Positions 8,554 to 17,356 of a stretch of 34,346 nucleotides of DNA are shown here, in pieces. Source of the DNA: Bacteroidales bacterium UBA6267 (GTDB lineage Bacteria > Bacteroidota > Bacteroidia > Bacteroidales > UBA1556). The stretch lies in NCBI GenBank assembly GCA_002440745.1, contig DJVB01000047.1:1-34346 (forward strand), written 5' to 3'. How positions within the stretch are numbered: position 1 is the first letter of the stretch; each line of letters starts with the position of its first letter. The translations under genes were made by a program, and so were the position numbers. The notes below the pieces were generated by a model. That model did no database searches. It was not told where the DNA came from and worked only from the letters and a program-made list of their open reading frames with translations.

Positions 8554-9852
8554 ATGAAAAGCTTAAAAATTGGTGTACTGATTTTATTACTGCCTTTCCT
8601 ATTAGTTGGGCAGGAAAAACCAAAAGCAATTGAGATTGTATTTGGTGGTTTTATCCGTAACGATTTGATGTTCAACACTCGGCAGATTTCTTCGGCACGT
8701 GGTGAAAGTCAGTTCAGTTTGGTCCCTTTACCGATTTTATACGATTTTCAGAATAATGACATCAATGCCAATCCGAATTTCAATATGGCCATTTTGAATA
8801 CTCGAGTGAACATGAAAATATATGGACCAAAGGCTTTTGGTGCAAAAACTTATGGATTTATCGAAGCCGATTTTTTAGGAATAAGCACCGCCAATAAGTT
8901 TGCATTTAGGGCACGACATGCCTACATTCACTTCGAGTGGGAAAAAGCAAAGCTATTATCCGGTATGTATTGGCATCCCATTTTTGTTACAGATTGTTAT
9001 CCCGGAACGGTTTCATTCAACACGGGGGTGCCATTTAATCCTTTATCGAGAGTGCCGCAGATACGTTTTACTTATCCTTTTTCCTCCAAAGCCTCCCTGT
9101 TTGCAGCGGTAATGAGTCAAGGGCATTTTGTGAGTGTGGCTCCGGTTGGGGCAGCTCAAAATTCGGGAATTCCTGAGTTACATTTACAGTTTCAATATAA
9201 ATCCGATAAACTTGCTGCTGGCGCAGGGGTTAATTATCTGACTCTCAAACCTTCGCTGACTACAATCGGTGTCGATGCCGCCGGAAATCCTCAAACTTAT
9301 ACTTCCGATGCTTTAGCCCAAGGCTTGTCGTTTATAGCATATCTCAAACTGACAACCAAACCTTTAATAGTCAGAGCTTATGGAAAATATGGCCAAATGG
9401 ACGACCACGCAGTGATGATGGGTGGTTATGCACAGGTGGACATTAAAAATCCTACAATTCAACAAGTTACAGAGGGTTATACCGAATTTGTTCCATTCAA
9501 CGTAGCATCGGCTTGGATTGACTTTTGCACCACAGGTGAGAAAATCAGATATGGCTTATTTGCAGGCTATTCCGAGAATTTTGGAGCCAATAAAGAAATT
9601 GTTGCCGGAAGTTTTTCAGGGCGCTGGGGAAACGTGAAAAATATGATGCGATTTTCTCCAAGGATAGTTTTCATTTCCAACAAAACGGATTTTGGCTTTG
9701 AAGTGGAATACTCCACCGCAAGCTATGCGAAAAGCAATCCCAATGGACTCACAGCCGAAGAGATTACAGGCATCAACGCCAAAGGAAAAGTGATTAACCA
9801 TGAATTGGCCGACAATATTAAGTTTCAATTTACTATGAATTATAACTTTTAG
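8554..9852 (+). CDS. Outer-membrane porin-like beta-barrel protein
   Basis: A protein of 432 residues with a cleavable signal peptide (about 1-20, ending LLVGQ). Many alternating amphipathic strands follow (for example AKTYGFIEADFLGI, YIHFEWEKAKLLSG). The C-terminus is an aromatic-rich strand ending NYNF, as in outer-membrane barrels. The GFIRNDLMFNTRQ start and overall layout resemble DcaP-like porins of Bacteroidota. Its place after the sodium:solute symporter suggests it lets the same substrate through the outer membrane; this is inference from context. A 16-nt leader sequence before the ATG recurs before the large T9SS gene at 27489. Confidence 0.75.
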   Translation: MKSLKIGVLILLLPFLLVGQEKPKAIEIVFGGFIRNDLMFNTRQISSARGESQFSLVPLPILYDFQNNDINANPNFNMAILNTRVNMKIYGPKAFGAKTYGFIEADFLGISTANKFAFRARHAYIHFEWEKAKLLSGMYWHPIFVTDCYPGTVSFNTGVPFNPLSRVPQIRFTYPFSSKASLFAAVMSQGHFVSVAPVGAAQNSGIPELHLQFQYKSDKLAAGAGVNYLTLKPSLTTIGVDAAGNPQTYTSDALAQGLSFIAYLKLTTKPLIVRAYGKYGQMDDHAVMMGGYAQVDIKNPTIQQVTEGYTEFVPFNVASAWIDFCTTGEKIRYGLFAGYSENFGANKEIVAGSFSGRWGNVKNMMRFSPRIVFISNKTDFGFEVEYSTASYAKSNPNGLTAEEITGINAKGKVINHELADNIKFQFTMNYNF

Positions 9853-9875
9853 ACGAAATTCCATTTTATTAGATG

Positions 9876-9893
9876 AAGAGATTTCTGTCTCTT
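9876..9893 (+). terminator. Weak hairpin after the porin-like gene
   Basis: AAGAGA and TCTCTT flank a 6-nt loop, 24 bp after the stop codon. The T-run that follows is very short, so this is at most a weak intrinsic terminator. The 284-bp gap up to the CorA gene shows no other structure I can support. Confidence 0.25.
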
Positions 9894-10094
9894 TACAAAT
9901 AATCATCTGTATATCAGCGAAATTACTTTTCTAAACTGTCGTGAAAGGTAGGCAGGAAGAAGTCTATATCTCGATTTCGTAAAGCGGTTATTTTCCCAAT
10001 AAGCAATCTGCATTAGAAGTTTTCGTTTGAAAAAACATTAGCAGGGACATTTTCACCAAGGAAAAAGAATCTAAAACGGCTTACTTATTTTTAT

Positions 10095-10102
10095 TACTTT
10101 TG
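10095..10102 (+). promoter_or_regulatory. Candidate -7 promoter box for the CorA gene
   Basis: TACTTTTG matches TAnnTTTG exactly and lies 34 nt before the ATG at 10137. No -33 element was found at the expected distance. The same eight bases form the box in front of the helicase gene. Confidence 0.4.
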
Positions 10103-10136
10103 TGACCGTTTTCAAACTCTCTTAAGCTAAATTTCT

Positions 10137-11060
10137 ATGCAGGTTCCTGAAAACATAAATATCTTAAGTCTTGACCACCTTCATTGGATTCATATCCCTG
10201 ATCCTACGGATGAGGCTATGGATTTTCTACAATCGAAATACGATTTCCACTCCCTTGATATTGAAGACTGTCAGGCTAAAGTGCAACGCCCGAAAATTGA
10301 CATCTACGATAATTATCGCTTTCTTATTCTCCATTTTCCCTATTTTGATAAAGAACTTAAATTTGTGAAAACCAAGGAGGTAAAGATTTTCTGGGGACCT
10401 GATTACATTATCACAATCGGTAAATCACATTGGGTAATTCGTAAGCTTTTTCAAGATACAAAAACCCATGCCGAAGTCGATGTCGAAGAATTGGACAACA
10501 CATCCGATGCCTTGCTTTATACCATTTTCGATGCTCTGATGGAAGATAGTTTCAGGCTGCTTCGCATGATTGAAGATAATTTGGAAAAGATTAGCCTTGA
10601 AATGTTTAAGCGAAAACCCGAAAATATCATCGAAGATATCTCCGTCACTCGAAAAAACCTGATTCTGCTCAACACCACTTTCAAACCTCAATTGCGACTC
10701 TTCCAAAAGTTCGAATCCGGTTTGGTTAAGGGTTTTAGCGAAAACATGGAAAATTACTGGGGAGATGTGCTCGATGCCTACCAGAAAATGTGGGATAGCA
10801 TTGAAGATTATCAGGAATTGATTCAGGGTTTAGCTCAAACCTTCGACTCGTTGCAAACCAACAAAACTAACGAAATCATAAAGATTCTCACCGTATTTTC
10901 AGCACTTTGGCTGCCACTCACTTTCTTCACCGGACTCTACGGAATGAACGTAGATTTGCCTTTCCAAGATAGCAGCGTCGTTTTTATCGGAATTGGAGGT
11001 GTACTAATAATAATAGTTATCCTGCTTCTAATATATTTCAAAAAACGCCGTTGGATATAG
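10137..11060 (+). CDS. corA: CorA-family magnesium/divalent cation transporter
   Basis: An inner-membrane channel subunit of 307 residues, the normal length for CorA. A long cytoplasmic alpha/beta region comes first, followed by the stalk helix. Two C-terminal membrane helices flank the diagnostic GMN motif at 269-271 (YGMNVDLPF). The end is the usual basic tail (KKRRWI). CorA pentamers conduct Mg2+ and sometimes Co2+ or Ni2+; the exact ion cannot be told here. A histidine kinase gene begins 15 bp downstream on the same strand, so the two are probably one operon. Confidence 0.93.
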   Translation: MQVPENINILSLDHLHWIHIPDPTDEAMDFLQSKYDFHSLDIEDCQAKVQRPKIDIYDNYRFLILHFPYFDKELKFVKTKEVKIFWGPDYIITIGKSHWVIRKLFQDTKTHAEVDVEELDNTSDALLYTIFDALMEDSFRLLRMIEDNLEKISLEMFKRKPENIIEDISVTRKNLILLNTTFKPQLRLFQKFESGLVKGFSENMENYWGDVLDAYQKMWDSIEDYQELIQGLAQTFDSLQTNKTNEIIKILTVFSALWLPLTFFTGLYGMNVDLPFQDSSVVFIGIGGVLIIIVILLLIYFKKRRWI

Positions 11061-11075
11061 CTTAAACATATCCCA

Positions 11076-12554
11076 ATGAATATCTATAGTCATAAGAATA
11101 GTTGGAAGATTTTTCTCTTCGTTTTTGCCGCCTTAATCATTCTTGTTAGCACTTGGTTTACACATAATTACCTTCGGAAAATTGCAAGAGAGGAAAAGGC
11201 AGCGGTCGAAATTTGGGCTCAGGCCATCAGTCGCAAAGCTCATTTAGTGAATTATACTAAGTTGCTTTTCGACGACCTTCAACGTCAGGAACGCAAATCG
11301 GTGCAAATTTGGACCGAAGCCACCAAGCGCTTTATCGATTCCGACAACGAAAGTGATATAAAATTCTATACTGATATTATTTCCGGCAACGAGAATATCC
11401 CCGTAATTGTAACCGATAAAAATGGCGTTGTGGTGGCCGCCAAAAACCTTGATGAGGAGTTCGACACCGTCACGGTTTTTGTAGGCTCTACCGTGGAAAG
11501 ATTCACTTCTTATCCACCAATTATTGCTAATATTTTCAACGACTTACAGCATTATATTTATTACCAAGACTCCAGAATTTTTTCGCAATTGAAACACACT
11601 TTAGACGATTTGGTTCAGTCGTTTTTGGATGAAGTAGTTGAAAATAGCGTTTCCACACCCGTTGTGATTCTCGACTCCACTCGCTCGCATATTATTTCTC
11701 AAGGAGGCCAAATCGACACCACGAATCTCGAAGTCTTAATTGCAAGTAGTAACGGCCCAATAACTGTTGAAATGCCCGATTTCGGCACCAGTTATATCTA
11801 TTATCAAGACTCTCCTCTACTCACTCAACTTCGTTATTTTCCGATTATACTTTTAGTTGTTATAGCCTTGTTTTTACTCATCGCCTATATCTTGTTTTCC
11901 ATTTCGCGCAAAGCCGAGCAAAATCAAGTGTGGGCAGGCATGGCAAAAGAATCGGCACATCAATTAGGGACTCCGATAAGCTCTCTCATCGGCTGGATTG
12001 AAATCTTGAAAGAGAAAGATGATAGTCGGATGGAAGCTTTAGAAATGGATAAAGATATTGTTCGTTTACAGCATGTTTCAGAGCGCTTTTCAAAAATTGG
12101 AAGCAAACCGGTTTTGGAGCGAACCGATATCAATTTGGTCATTGCTGAGGTGATTGATTATATGAAAATCCGAAGCCCGCGAAGAGTGAAATATGAGTTT
12201 CAATCGGAAGAGTCATCTTGCATGGCAAAGATTAACCCATTGCTATTCAGTTGGGTAATGGAAAATCTCCTTAAAAACTCCTTAGACGCCATGGATGGTC
12301 AAGGATTGATTTCTATTTCGACAAATTCGCAAGGAAGAAAAGTGATCATCGACATTACTGACACGGGCAAAGGAATTCCAAAAGGAAAATTTAAACAGAT
12401 TTTCAGTCCGGGATATTCAACTAAAAGCAGAGGTTGGGGACTTGGTTTGTCCTTAGCTCGCCGGATTATCGCCAACTATCACCGTGGAAAAATCTTTGTG
12501 AAATCAAGCGCACCTGATGCAGGCACAACTTTTAGAATCATTCTCAATGAGTGA
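11076..12554 (+). CDS. Membrane sensor histidine kinase
   Basis: A sensor kinase of 492 residues. TM1 (about 12-32) and TM2 (about 253-275) enclose a periplasmic sensing region of about 220 residues. The cytoplasmic part has the H-box with His295 in SAHQLGTPISSLIGW. The ATP-binding domain has an N-box (NLLKNSLDAM), G1 (DTGKGIP) and G2 (GWGLGLSLARRI). No HAMP domain is evident between TM2 and the H-box. No response regulator lies nearby, so its partner is unknown. It probably shares a transcript with corA, and its 3' end lies 5 bp from the end of the convergent protease gene. Confidence 0.92.
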   Translation: MNIYSHKNSWKIFLFVFAALIILVSTWFTHNYLRKIAREEKAAVEIWAQAISRKAHLVNYTKLLFDDLQRQERKSVQIWTEATKRFIDSDNESDIKFYTDIISGNENIPVIVTDKNGVVVAAKNLDEEFDTVTVFVGSTVERFTSYPPIIANIFNDLQHYIYYQDSRIFSQLKHTLDDLVQSFLDEVVENSVSTPVVILDSTRSHIISQGGQIDTTNLEVLIASSNGPITVEMPDFGTSYIYYQDSPLLTQLRYFPIILLVVIALFLLIAYILFSISRKAEQNQVWAGMAKESAHQLGTPISSLIGWIEILKEKDDSRMEALEMDKDIVRLQHVSERFSKIGSKPVLERTDINLVIAEVIDYMKIRSPRRVKYEFQSEESSCMAKINPLLFSWVMENLLKNSLDAMDGQGLISISTNSQGRKVIIDITDTGKGIPKGKFKQIFSPGYSTKSRGWGLGLSLARRIIANYHRGKIFVKSSAPDAGTTFRIILNE

Positions 12555-12559
12555 ACGGT

Positions 12560-15112
12560 TTAAAGCTTAATCCACCTTCTGACTTCGACAGCCTTTTCGG
12601 TTTTCAAAAGGATATTATAAACTCCCGAGTTCAACCCGGAAACATTCGTAACTCCTTGATTTTCATTAATAATACCGCTTTTTACCAATCGTCCTTCTAT
12701 ATGGTAAATCTCAAAATAGATGGGTTGAGTTCCTTTATAATTCCATTGCAGAAAATCGGTAGCAGGATTGGGAAATAAGTCAAGTTTGGATAGTTCCGTT
12801 TCCTCAAAACCTAAGCACAACAACAGATTAACAGTCATCGTGTCCGAGTTTTGACAATGATTACTGTCGGTAACTTCAAGCATAAATGCAATCGTGGTGT
12901 CGCTGAGAATGGTTGTAGGTAAATAGTTTATTGGGAGAATGAAAGGAGTGGAATCTCCCGTATTCCATTGATAGTGAATAAATTGGAACGAGTTTGTATC
13001 CGTTGACAAGTTCCATCCGCTAAGATTAGCCGTAAGAAAACAAATGGAAGTATCTGAACCTATATTAAGCTGTGGCAGACCATGTTCGATGATTTGGATA
13101 ATGTCTGAAGTGTCGGTGCCGCAAAGGTTACGGGTAGCAGTATAAAAATAATTACCACCTGAAAAAATCATCGTTGCTGTATCGGTATCGAAAGGCTGAT
13201 TATTGCTAAACCATTGAATGATGTTTGCTGATATTGTGGTCTTTAGCTCAACAGAATCACCTAAGCAAAATTGAGTTTTTGAAGGAATAATTTGCGGCAA
13301 ATTTTCGCAAACCGCAAAGGTTGCCGACCAGCCTTGATCAACAACTCCGCCATCTGTGCTAAAATGAATGAGCATTTCGCCACTTGTTGCAGTTAAATCA
13401 GCCGGAATAGTTGAACCATCAAAATTTCCTAACAAAGGAGCATTGACCGTTGAGCCGTCATAAACTTTCACAAAATCATATCCTGCTTCGGTGCGAAACT
13501 CAGTAAAATGTAGTCGAATTGGCCCGGGTTGTGAAGGATGGATATGCCAAAAACAGTCTGTATTATTATTGTAAAGAAAACTTCCGCTACCATCACTGAT
13601 TATTCCGGTGGAAGATGTAATTTGCTGATAACCATTACAAAATTCAGCTCTATAAGATGCCGACCAGCCCTCACCCTGATTTTGACCATTAGAGACAAAT
13701 CGAAAATATACCGCACTCGAATGTATTAACATGGAAGCCGGCAGACTGTCGCCGGTAATTTTTGTCACCAAAGGAGCTGAAGGATTGGATCCTGCATAAA
13801 GGTATAAGGTGTCGTCAGTTGCAATATTTAAAGTGTAAAAATCTATGGAAATTGCAACCGCACCATTAGGTTGAATCAACCATGAGCAGTCGGTATTTGC
13901 CGAATAATCTTGATAGGAGCTGCCATCATTAATATGTCCGTGAGCGGTAGTCAAAGTGTCGGTTATGCCTGTGCAAGGAGTTGGCAGTTGCGGCTCTAAA
14001 CCAAAGAAAGCCGAATTATACTGCCCAAAATACATACCTCCCGGATTCAAATTGGATAACAAAAACCATCCATTATTACTTCCATTCCAACCCCAGTTAA
14101 AGTGAAAATAGTTATTGTTTTGGTAGCCATCGCAAACAAAAGCATGGCCACCCGTACCACTTCCATCATAATAAAGCGGGCGCATAGAATCCAATTCTTG
14201 CCGAACCATCATTTCCCAGATAGTATCAACGAAATTGTCGCGGTAAAGCATTTGAGTTTGAGGGCTATAATTGAAATAATGCACCATTGCGCGCAGGGCA
14301 TCTTCGGAATATGCGCCCGAGCTTCCGGCAGAATACTGCATATCGACAGCAATTCCACAATGGCTAAGCAACTGTGAAACAGCAGCAATAGTGGCTGAAG
14401 GCGATTGCGCATGTAAAGTGTCGGCCATATTTTGCCAGTCGTAAACCGTATTCCCAAAATTGGCTGAAAGCAAACCATAAGCCGACTGATAGCTGTGTGC
14501 GCCTGAGCCTCGTGGAGGAAACTGATGATAATAAAGCACTTGCCCCATCGCAGTAGCAACACAACCGGTAACCACGTGCATACATTGAGCTGACGGGTCA
14601 AAAGGTGTGCTATCGTTGAAATAACATCCCTGACTCCAAATGGAACTTAATAAAGGATTCACATTCTGTTGAGGACCTTTCAAATTGCCGGATTGATTGA
14701 GTTTTTTGTGGAAATATTTCACTCGTTCCGAAGCCGGATTTTTTGATTTGCGAAGCTCAATAACTTGCTTTGCAAAATCGCTCAACACTATTTGCATCGC
14801 CTCCGGCAAAGCCGATACATTGTAAAATTTTGAATCGGGAACAAAACCAATTATTGGTAAGCTATTAGCTTCTGTTGAAACAATTACATATCCTCTATTT
14901 TGCTCAAAATTAACTATATAGAACGTTGTTTCGTTATTGTAAATAAATGGAATCACCGCTTCAACTTGATAAAAACCGGCATCCTTTTCCGTGAAATCAG
15001 CAGCAAATCGGATAGCCCACTCACCTGCCTTTTGGACAGCATTTTCTTGAGCTTTTACTTGAAAAGCAAGAATCGAAATTGAAAAAAATAAGAGGATTGT
15101 TTTGAAAGTCAT
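12560..15112 (-). CDS. T9SS-exported C10 cysteine protease with two CUB domains (850 aa)
   Basis: A secreted streptopain-like protease. The ATG at 15112 (MTFKTILLFF) gives a clean signal peptide; a further upstream ATG at 15187 would overlap the preceding gene and add a basic stretch before the signal, so it is rejected. A propeptide covers about 20-150. The catalytic domain has SIWSQGCYFN (probable oxyanion-hole Gln), Cys184 in TGCVATAMGQ, His323 in GGHAFVCDGY and the FHFNWGWNG motif. Two CUB domains (about 380-491 and 492-603) and an Ig/PKD-like region follow. The last roughly 80 residues form a T9SS type A sorting domain (LFPNPATDFLQW to the end). It is a paralogue of the gene 34 bp upstream. 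Confidence 0.9.
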   Translation of the reverse strand: MTFKTILLFFSISILAFQVKAQENAVQKAGEWAIRFAADFTEKDAGFYQVEAVIPFIYNNETTFYIVNFEQNRGYVIVSTEANSLPIIGFVPDSKFYNVSALPEAMQIVLSDFAKQVIELRKSKNPASERVKYFHKKLNQSGNLKGPQQNVNPLLSSIWSQGCYFNDSTPFDPSAQCMHVVTGCVATAMGQVLYYHQFPPRGSGAHSYQSAYGLLSANFGNTVYDWQNMADTLHAQSPSATIAAVSQLLSHCGIAVDMQYSAGSSGAYSEDALRAMVHYFNYSPQTQMLYRDNFVDTIWEMMVRQELDSMRPLYYDGSGTGGHAFVCDGYQNNNYFHFNWGWNGSNNGWFLLSNLNPGGMYFGQYNSAFFGLEPQLPTPCTGITDTLTTAHGHINDGSSYQDYSANTDCSWLIQPNGAVAISIDFYTLNIATDDTLYLYAGSNPSAPLVTKITGDSLPASMLIHSSAVYFRFVSNGQNQGEGWSASYRAEFCNGYQQITSSTGIISDGSGSFLYNNNTDCFWHIHPSQPGPIRLHFTEFRTEAGYDFVKVYDGSTVNAPLLGNFDGSTIPADLTATSGEMLIHFSTDGGVVDQGWSATFAVCENLPQIIPSKTQFCLGDSVELKTTISANIIQWFSNNQPFDTDTATMIFSGGNYFYTATRNLCGTDTSDIIQIIEHGLPQLNIGSDTSICFLTANLSGWNLSTDTNSFQFIHYQWNTGDSTPFILPINYLPTTILSDTTIAFMLEVTDSNHCQNSDTMTVNLLLCLGFEETELSKLDLFPNPATDFLQWNYKGTQPIYFEIYHIEGRLVKSGIINENQGVTNVSGLNSGVYNILLKTEKAVEVRRWIKL

Positions 15113-15146
15113 GGTCGCTTGTAAATTTATGGTTACTTTTAGGCGA

Positions 15147-17228
15147 CTAATTTTTGATAAAAGTTTTGGTCGAAAAACCTTGATCACTCATCACCTTTAA
15201 CAGATATATTCCTTGATTTAATTGAGAAATATCCAAGGAATAGACTTCATCCTTTAAAATTGTTGTCTCTAAGCTTTTTACTAAAACTCCTTGCGCCGAA
15301 AACACGTCTATAACAGTATATCCTTCATAATCTTTCATATTGATATTCAGTATGTTATTTGCCGGATTGGGGAAAACAATCATACTGTTTTGCACGGAAT
15401 AATTGTCGATGGAAAGCGCATCTTTAAAGAAAGAAACTTCCCAACCCTGACTAACATATAAGCCATTTGTAACGAAATAGAGAAGCATGGAGTTTCCGGT
15501 TGATTTTATATTCGGGGGCAAATTTGCTCCGGTATAAGAGCCTATCAAACTGCTACTTGTATTTGGGCCGTTGTAAACATATAAGTGGTCGGATGAATGC
15601 ACATCAAAGTTGTGAAAAACCAAGCTAACCTTAGACGCACCAGTAGGTTTAAGAAGCCATTTGCATTGAGTATTGCTCAGGTAATTGGCGGTGCCACTAC
15701 CATCGTCAAATGTTCCGGAAATATCAGTAATTAATTTAGTATTAGTACAATAAACCGGCATCGACTGACTCCAAGAAGCTTTCCATCCTGAAGCATTGGT
15801 GCTGCTATTGGTGGTGAAAGTGATAAACATAGCGCCGCTATTTGCAACTAAAACGGGGGGCAAACTACTACCAGAAAACTCACCAAGCAATGTTCCCGAA
15901 GCGGAAGTGCCATCATACACTTTAACAATGTCGGCATTCAGCTCGGTGTTAAATTCAGAAAAAGTCAGAACCACAAGATTGCCTGAAACAGGGTCGATGG
16001 TGTAAGAACAGTTAAGATTATCGCCATAATTATTCAATCCGCTTCCGTCCTCAATTCGACCGTTTTTGGTAATATAGTTCGATATTCCGCATCCAGACTG
16101 TGCCGGCTTTACATTGAATACCGCGCTTTGATCGGTATTAAATGAATAGCCATTTACGTTAAGTGAGGAGAGTAAAAAATATCCGTTATTATACCCGCTC
16201 CAGCCCCAATTCATGTGAAAATGAGAGCTCCCCTGATAACCGTCCAAAGCCCAAGCATGACCATAACCTGCGCTGATGTCGATACCGCTATAGACTAAAG
16301 GCATATTATTATCTAATTGATTGCGAAGTAGTTGAATCCATTCGGCAGTCGTGTAAGAAGAGGCAGATTCTTCTTTTGAAGAATAATTGTATCTAAAATA
16401 ATTTGAAAAAGCATCTGCCGAAAAAACAATATTCGACCCTGAACCATTCGCACTATAATTCATATCGACCGCAATACCGCAATCGGCCATTAATCTGGCA
16501 ACAGACTGTTTTTGTATCAGCGAAGTGGTTGATGTCAACTGGTTAGGCATATTGGTCCAGCTATACGTTGTTGCGCCAAAATTTGCTGAGAGAGTTCCAT
16601 AATTTGGGTGAGTATAACTATGTGACCCGAAGCCGGTAGCAGGATAGTTGTGGTATTTCATAACCATTGCCATTGAGGTAGCAACACACCCGGCATAAGC
16701 ATGACTACATGGACCTCCCATATCAGATGGAGCATAAAGATTATAGTAGCAATCTTGGTCCCAGTCGGTGGTCAAAAGAGGAAGTAAAAACATAGAACTC
16801 TTCGATTCAGCTCCTTTTAGTTTCCATGCCTCAGCAACATGAGGCTCCGCAGTGGACAAAGTTTTCGTCGATTCGATGATTTCTGCATAACGGTTCATCC
16901 AAAATTCGGTCGCCGGACTCATCTTAGATAAACTGAAATTTCCTTTAAAGGAATAGCCTAACACCGGCAGCATATTATCTTCTGCCGAAACTATCACAAA
17001 ACCTTCGTTATTGGCTATATTAAAAATGTACCATAAAGTGGAACTGTTTGACGGATAAGCAGTTGTTTCATAAAATTGAACATCATTGAGCGCTTTTTCA
17101 TGAGCCGAGTTATACCGATTCATATAAAACTCTTTTGCAAAGGAAGCGGCTTTTTCTTGTGAAACGGGTGCTGAAAACAGCATAATACCCCAAAGGAGAC
17201 TTAAGATGAGTAGTGTAAATTTGTGCAT
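15147..17228 (-). CDS. T9SS-exported C10 cysteine protease with two CUB domains (693 aa)
   Basis: A secreted streptopain-like protease with a signal peptide (MHKFTLLILSLLWGIMLFSA), a propeptide, and a catalytic domain holding TDWDQDCYYN, Cys181 in AGCVATSMAM, His324 in GHAWALDGY and FHMNWGWSG. Two CUB domains follow (about 380-488 and 492-600). The C-terminus is a type A sorting domain beginning VFPNPANNILNI and ending KTFIKN, which directs export through the type IX system and surface attachment or release. It lacks the extra Ig-like region of its downstream neighbour. It is probably the first gene of a two-gene operon and has a good -7 box upstream. Confidence 0.9.
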   Translation of the reverse strand: MHKFTLLILSLLWGIMLFSAPVSQEKAASFAKEFYMNRYNSAHEKALNDVQFYETTAYPSNSSTLWYIFNIANNEGFVIVSAEDNMLPVLGYSFKGNFSLSKMSPATEFWMNRYAEIIESTKTLSTAEPHVAEAWKLKGAESKSSMFLLPLLTTDWDQDCYYNLYAPSDMGGPCSHAYAGCVATSMAMVMKYHNYPATGFGSHSYTHPNYGTLSANFGATTYSWTNMPNQLTSTTSLIQKQSVARLMADCGIAVDMNYSANGSGSNIVFSADAFSNYFRYNYSSKEESASSYTTAEWIQLLRNQLDNNMPLVYSGIDISAGYGHAWALDGYQGSSHFHMNWGWSGYNNGYFLLSSLNVNGYSFNTDQSAVFNVKPAQSGCGISNYITKNGRIEDGSGLNNYGDNLNCSYTIDPVSGNLVVLTFSEFNTELNADIVKVYDGTSASGTLLGEFSGSSLPPVLVANSGAMFITFTTNSSTNASGWKASWSQSMPVYCTNTKLITDISGTFDDGSGTANYLSNTQCKWLLKPTGASKVSLVFHNFDVHSSDHLYVYNGPNTSSSLIGSYTGANLPPNIKSTGNSMLLYFVTNGLYVSQGWEVSFFKDALSIDNYSVQNSMIVFPNPANNILNINMKDYEGYTVIDVFSAQGVLVKSLETTILKDEVYSLDISQLNQGIYLLKVMSDQGFSTKTFIKN

Positions 17229-17251
17229 TTGTGAATAAAATTGTTGAGCGG

Positions 17252-17259
17252 CAAAGATA
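17252..17259 (-). promoter_or_regulatory. Candidate -7 promoter box for the protease pair
   Basis: The minus strand reads TATCTTTG, an exact TAnnTTTG match, with 23 nt between it and the ATG at 17228, giving a leader of about 17 nt. The same eight bases form the -7 box of the symporter operon. Confidence 0.45.
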
Positions 17260-17356
17260 AAAAAACCAACTTATGGACAGAGTAATTTATGACATATTTT
17301 GCAGATGATGAATTGAGAAATATACTAATTTTACGTATTATTAAACTTAGAATTTT

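Noticed and set aside
14209..14601. Open frame of 130 codons on the minus strand inside the first C10 protease
   Set aside because: Out of frame with a well-supported gene whose catalytic motifs cover the same bases; no recognisable features of its own.
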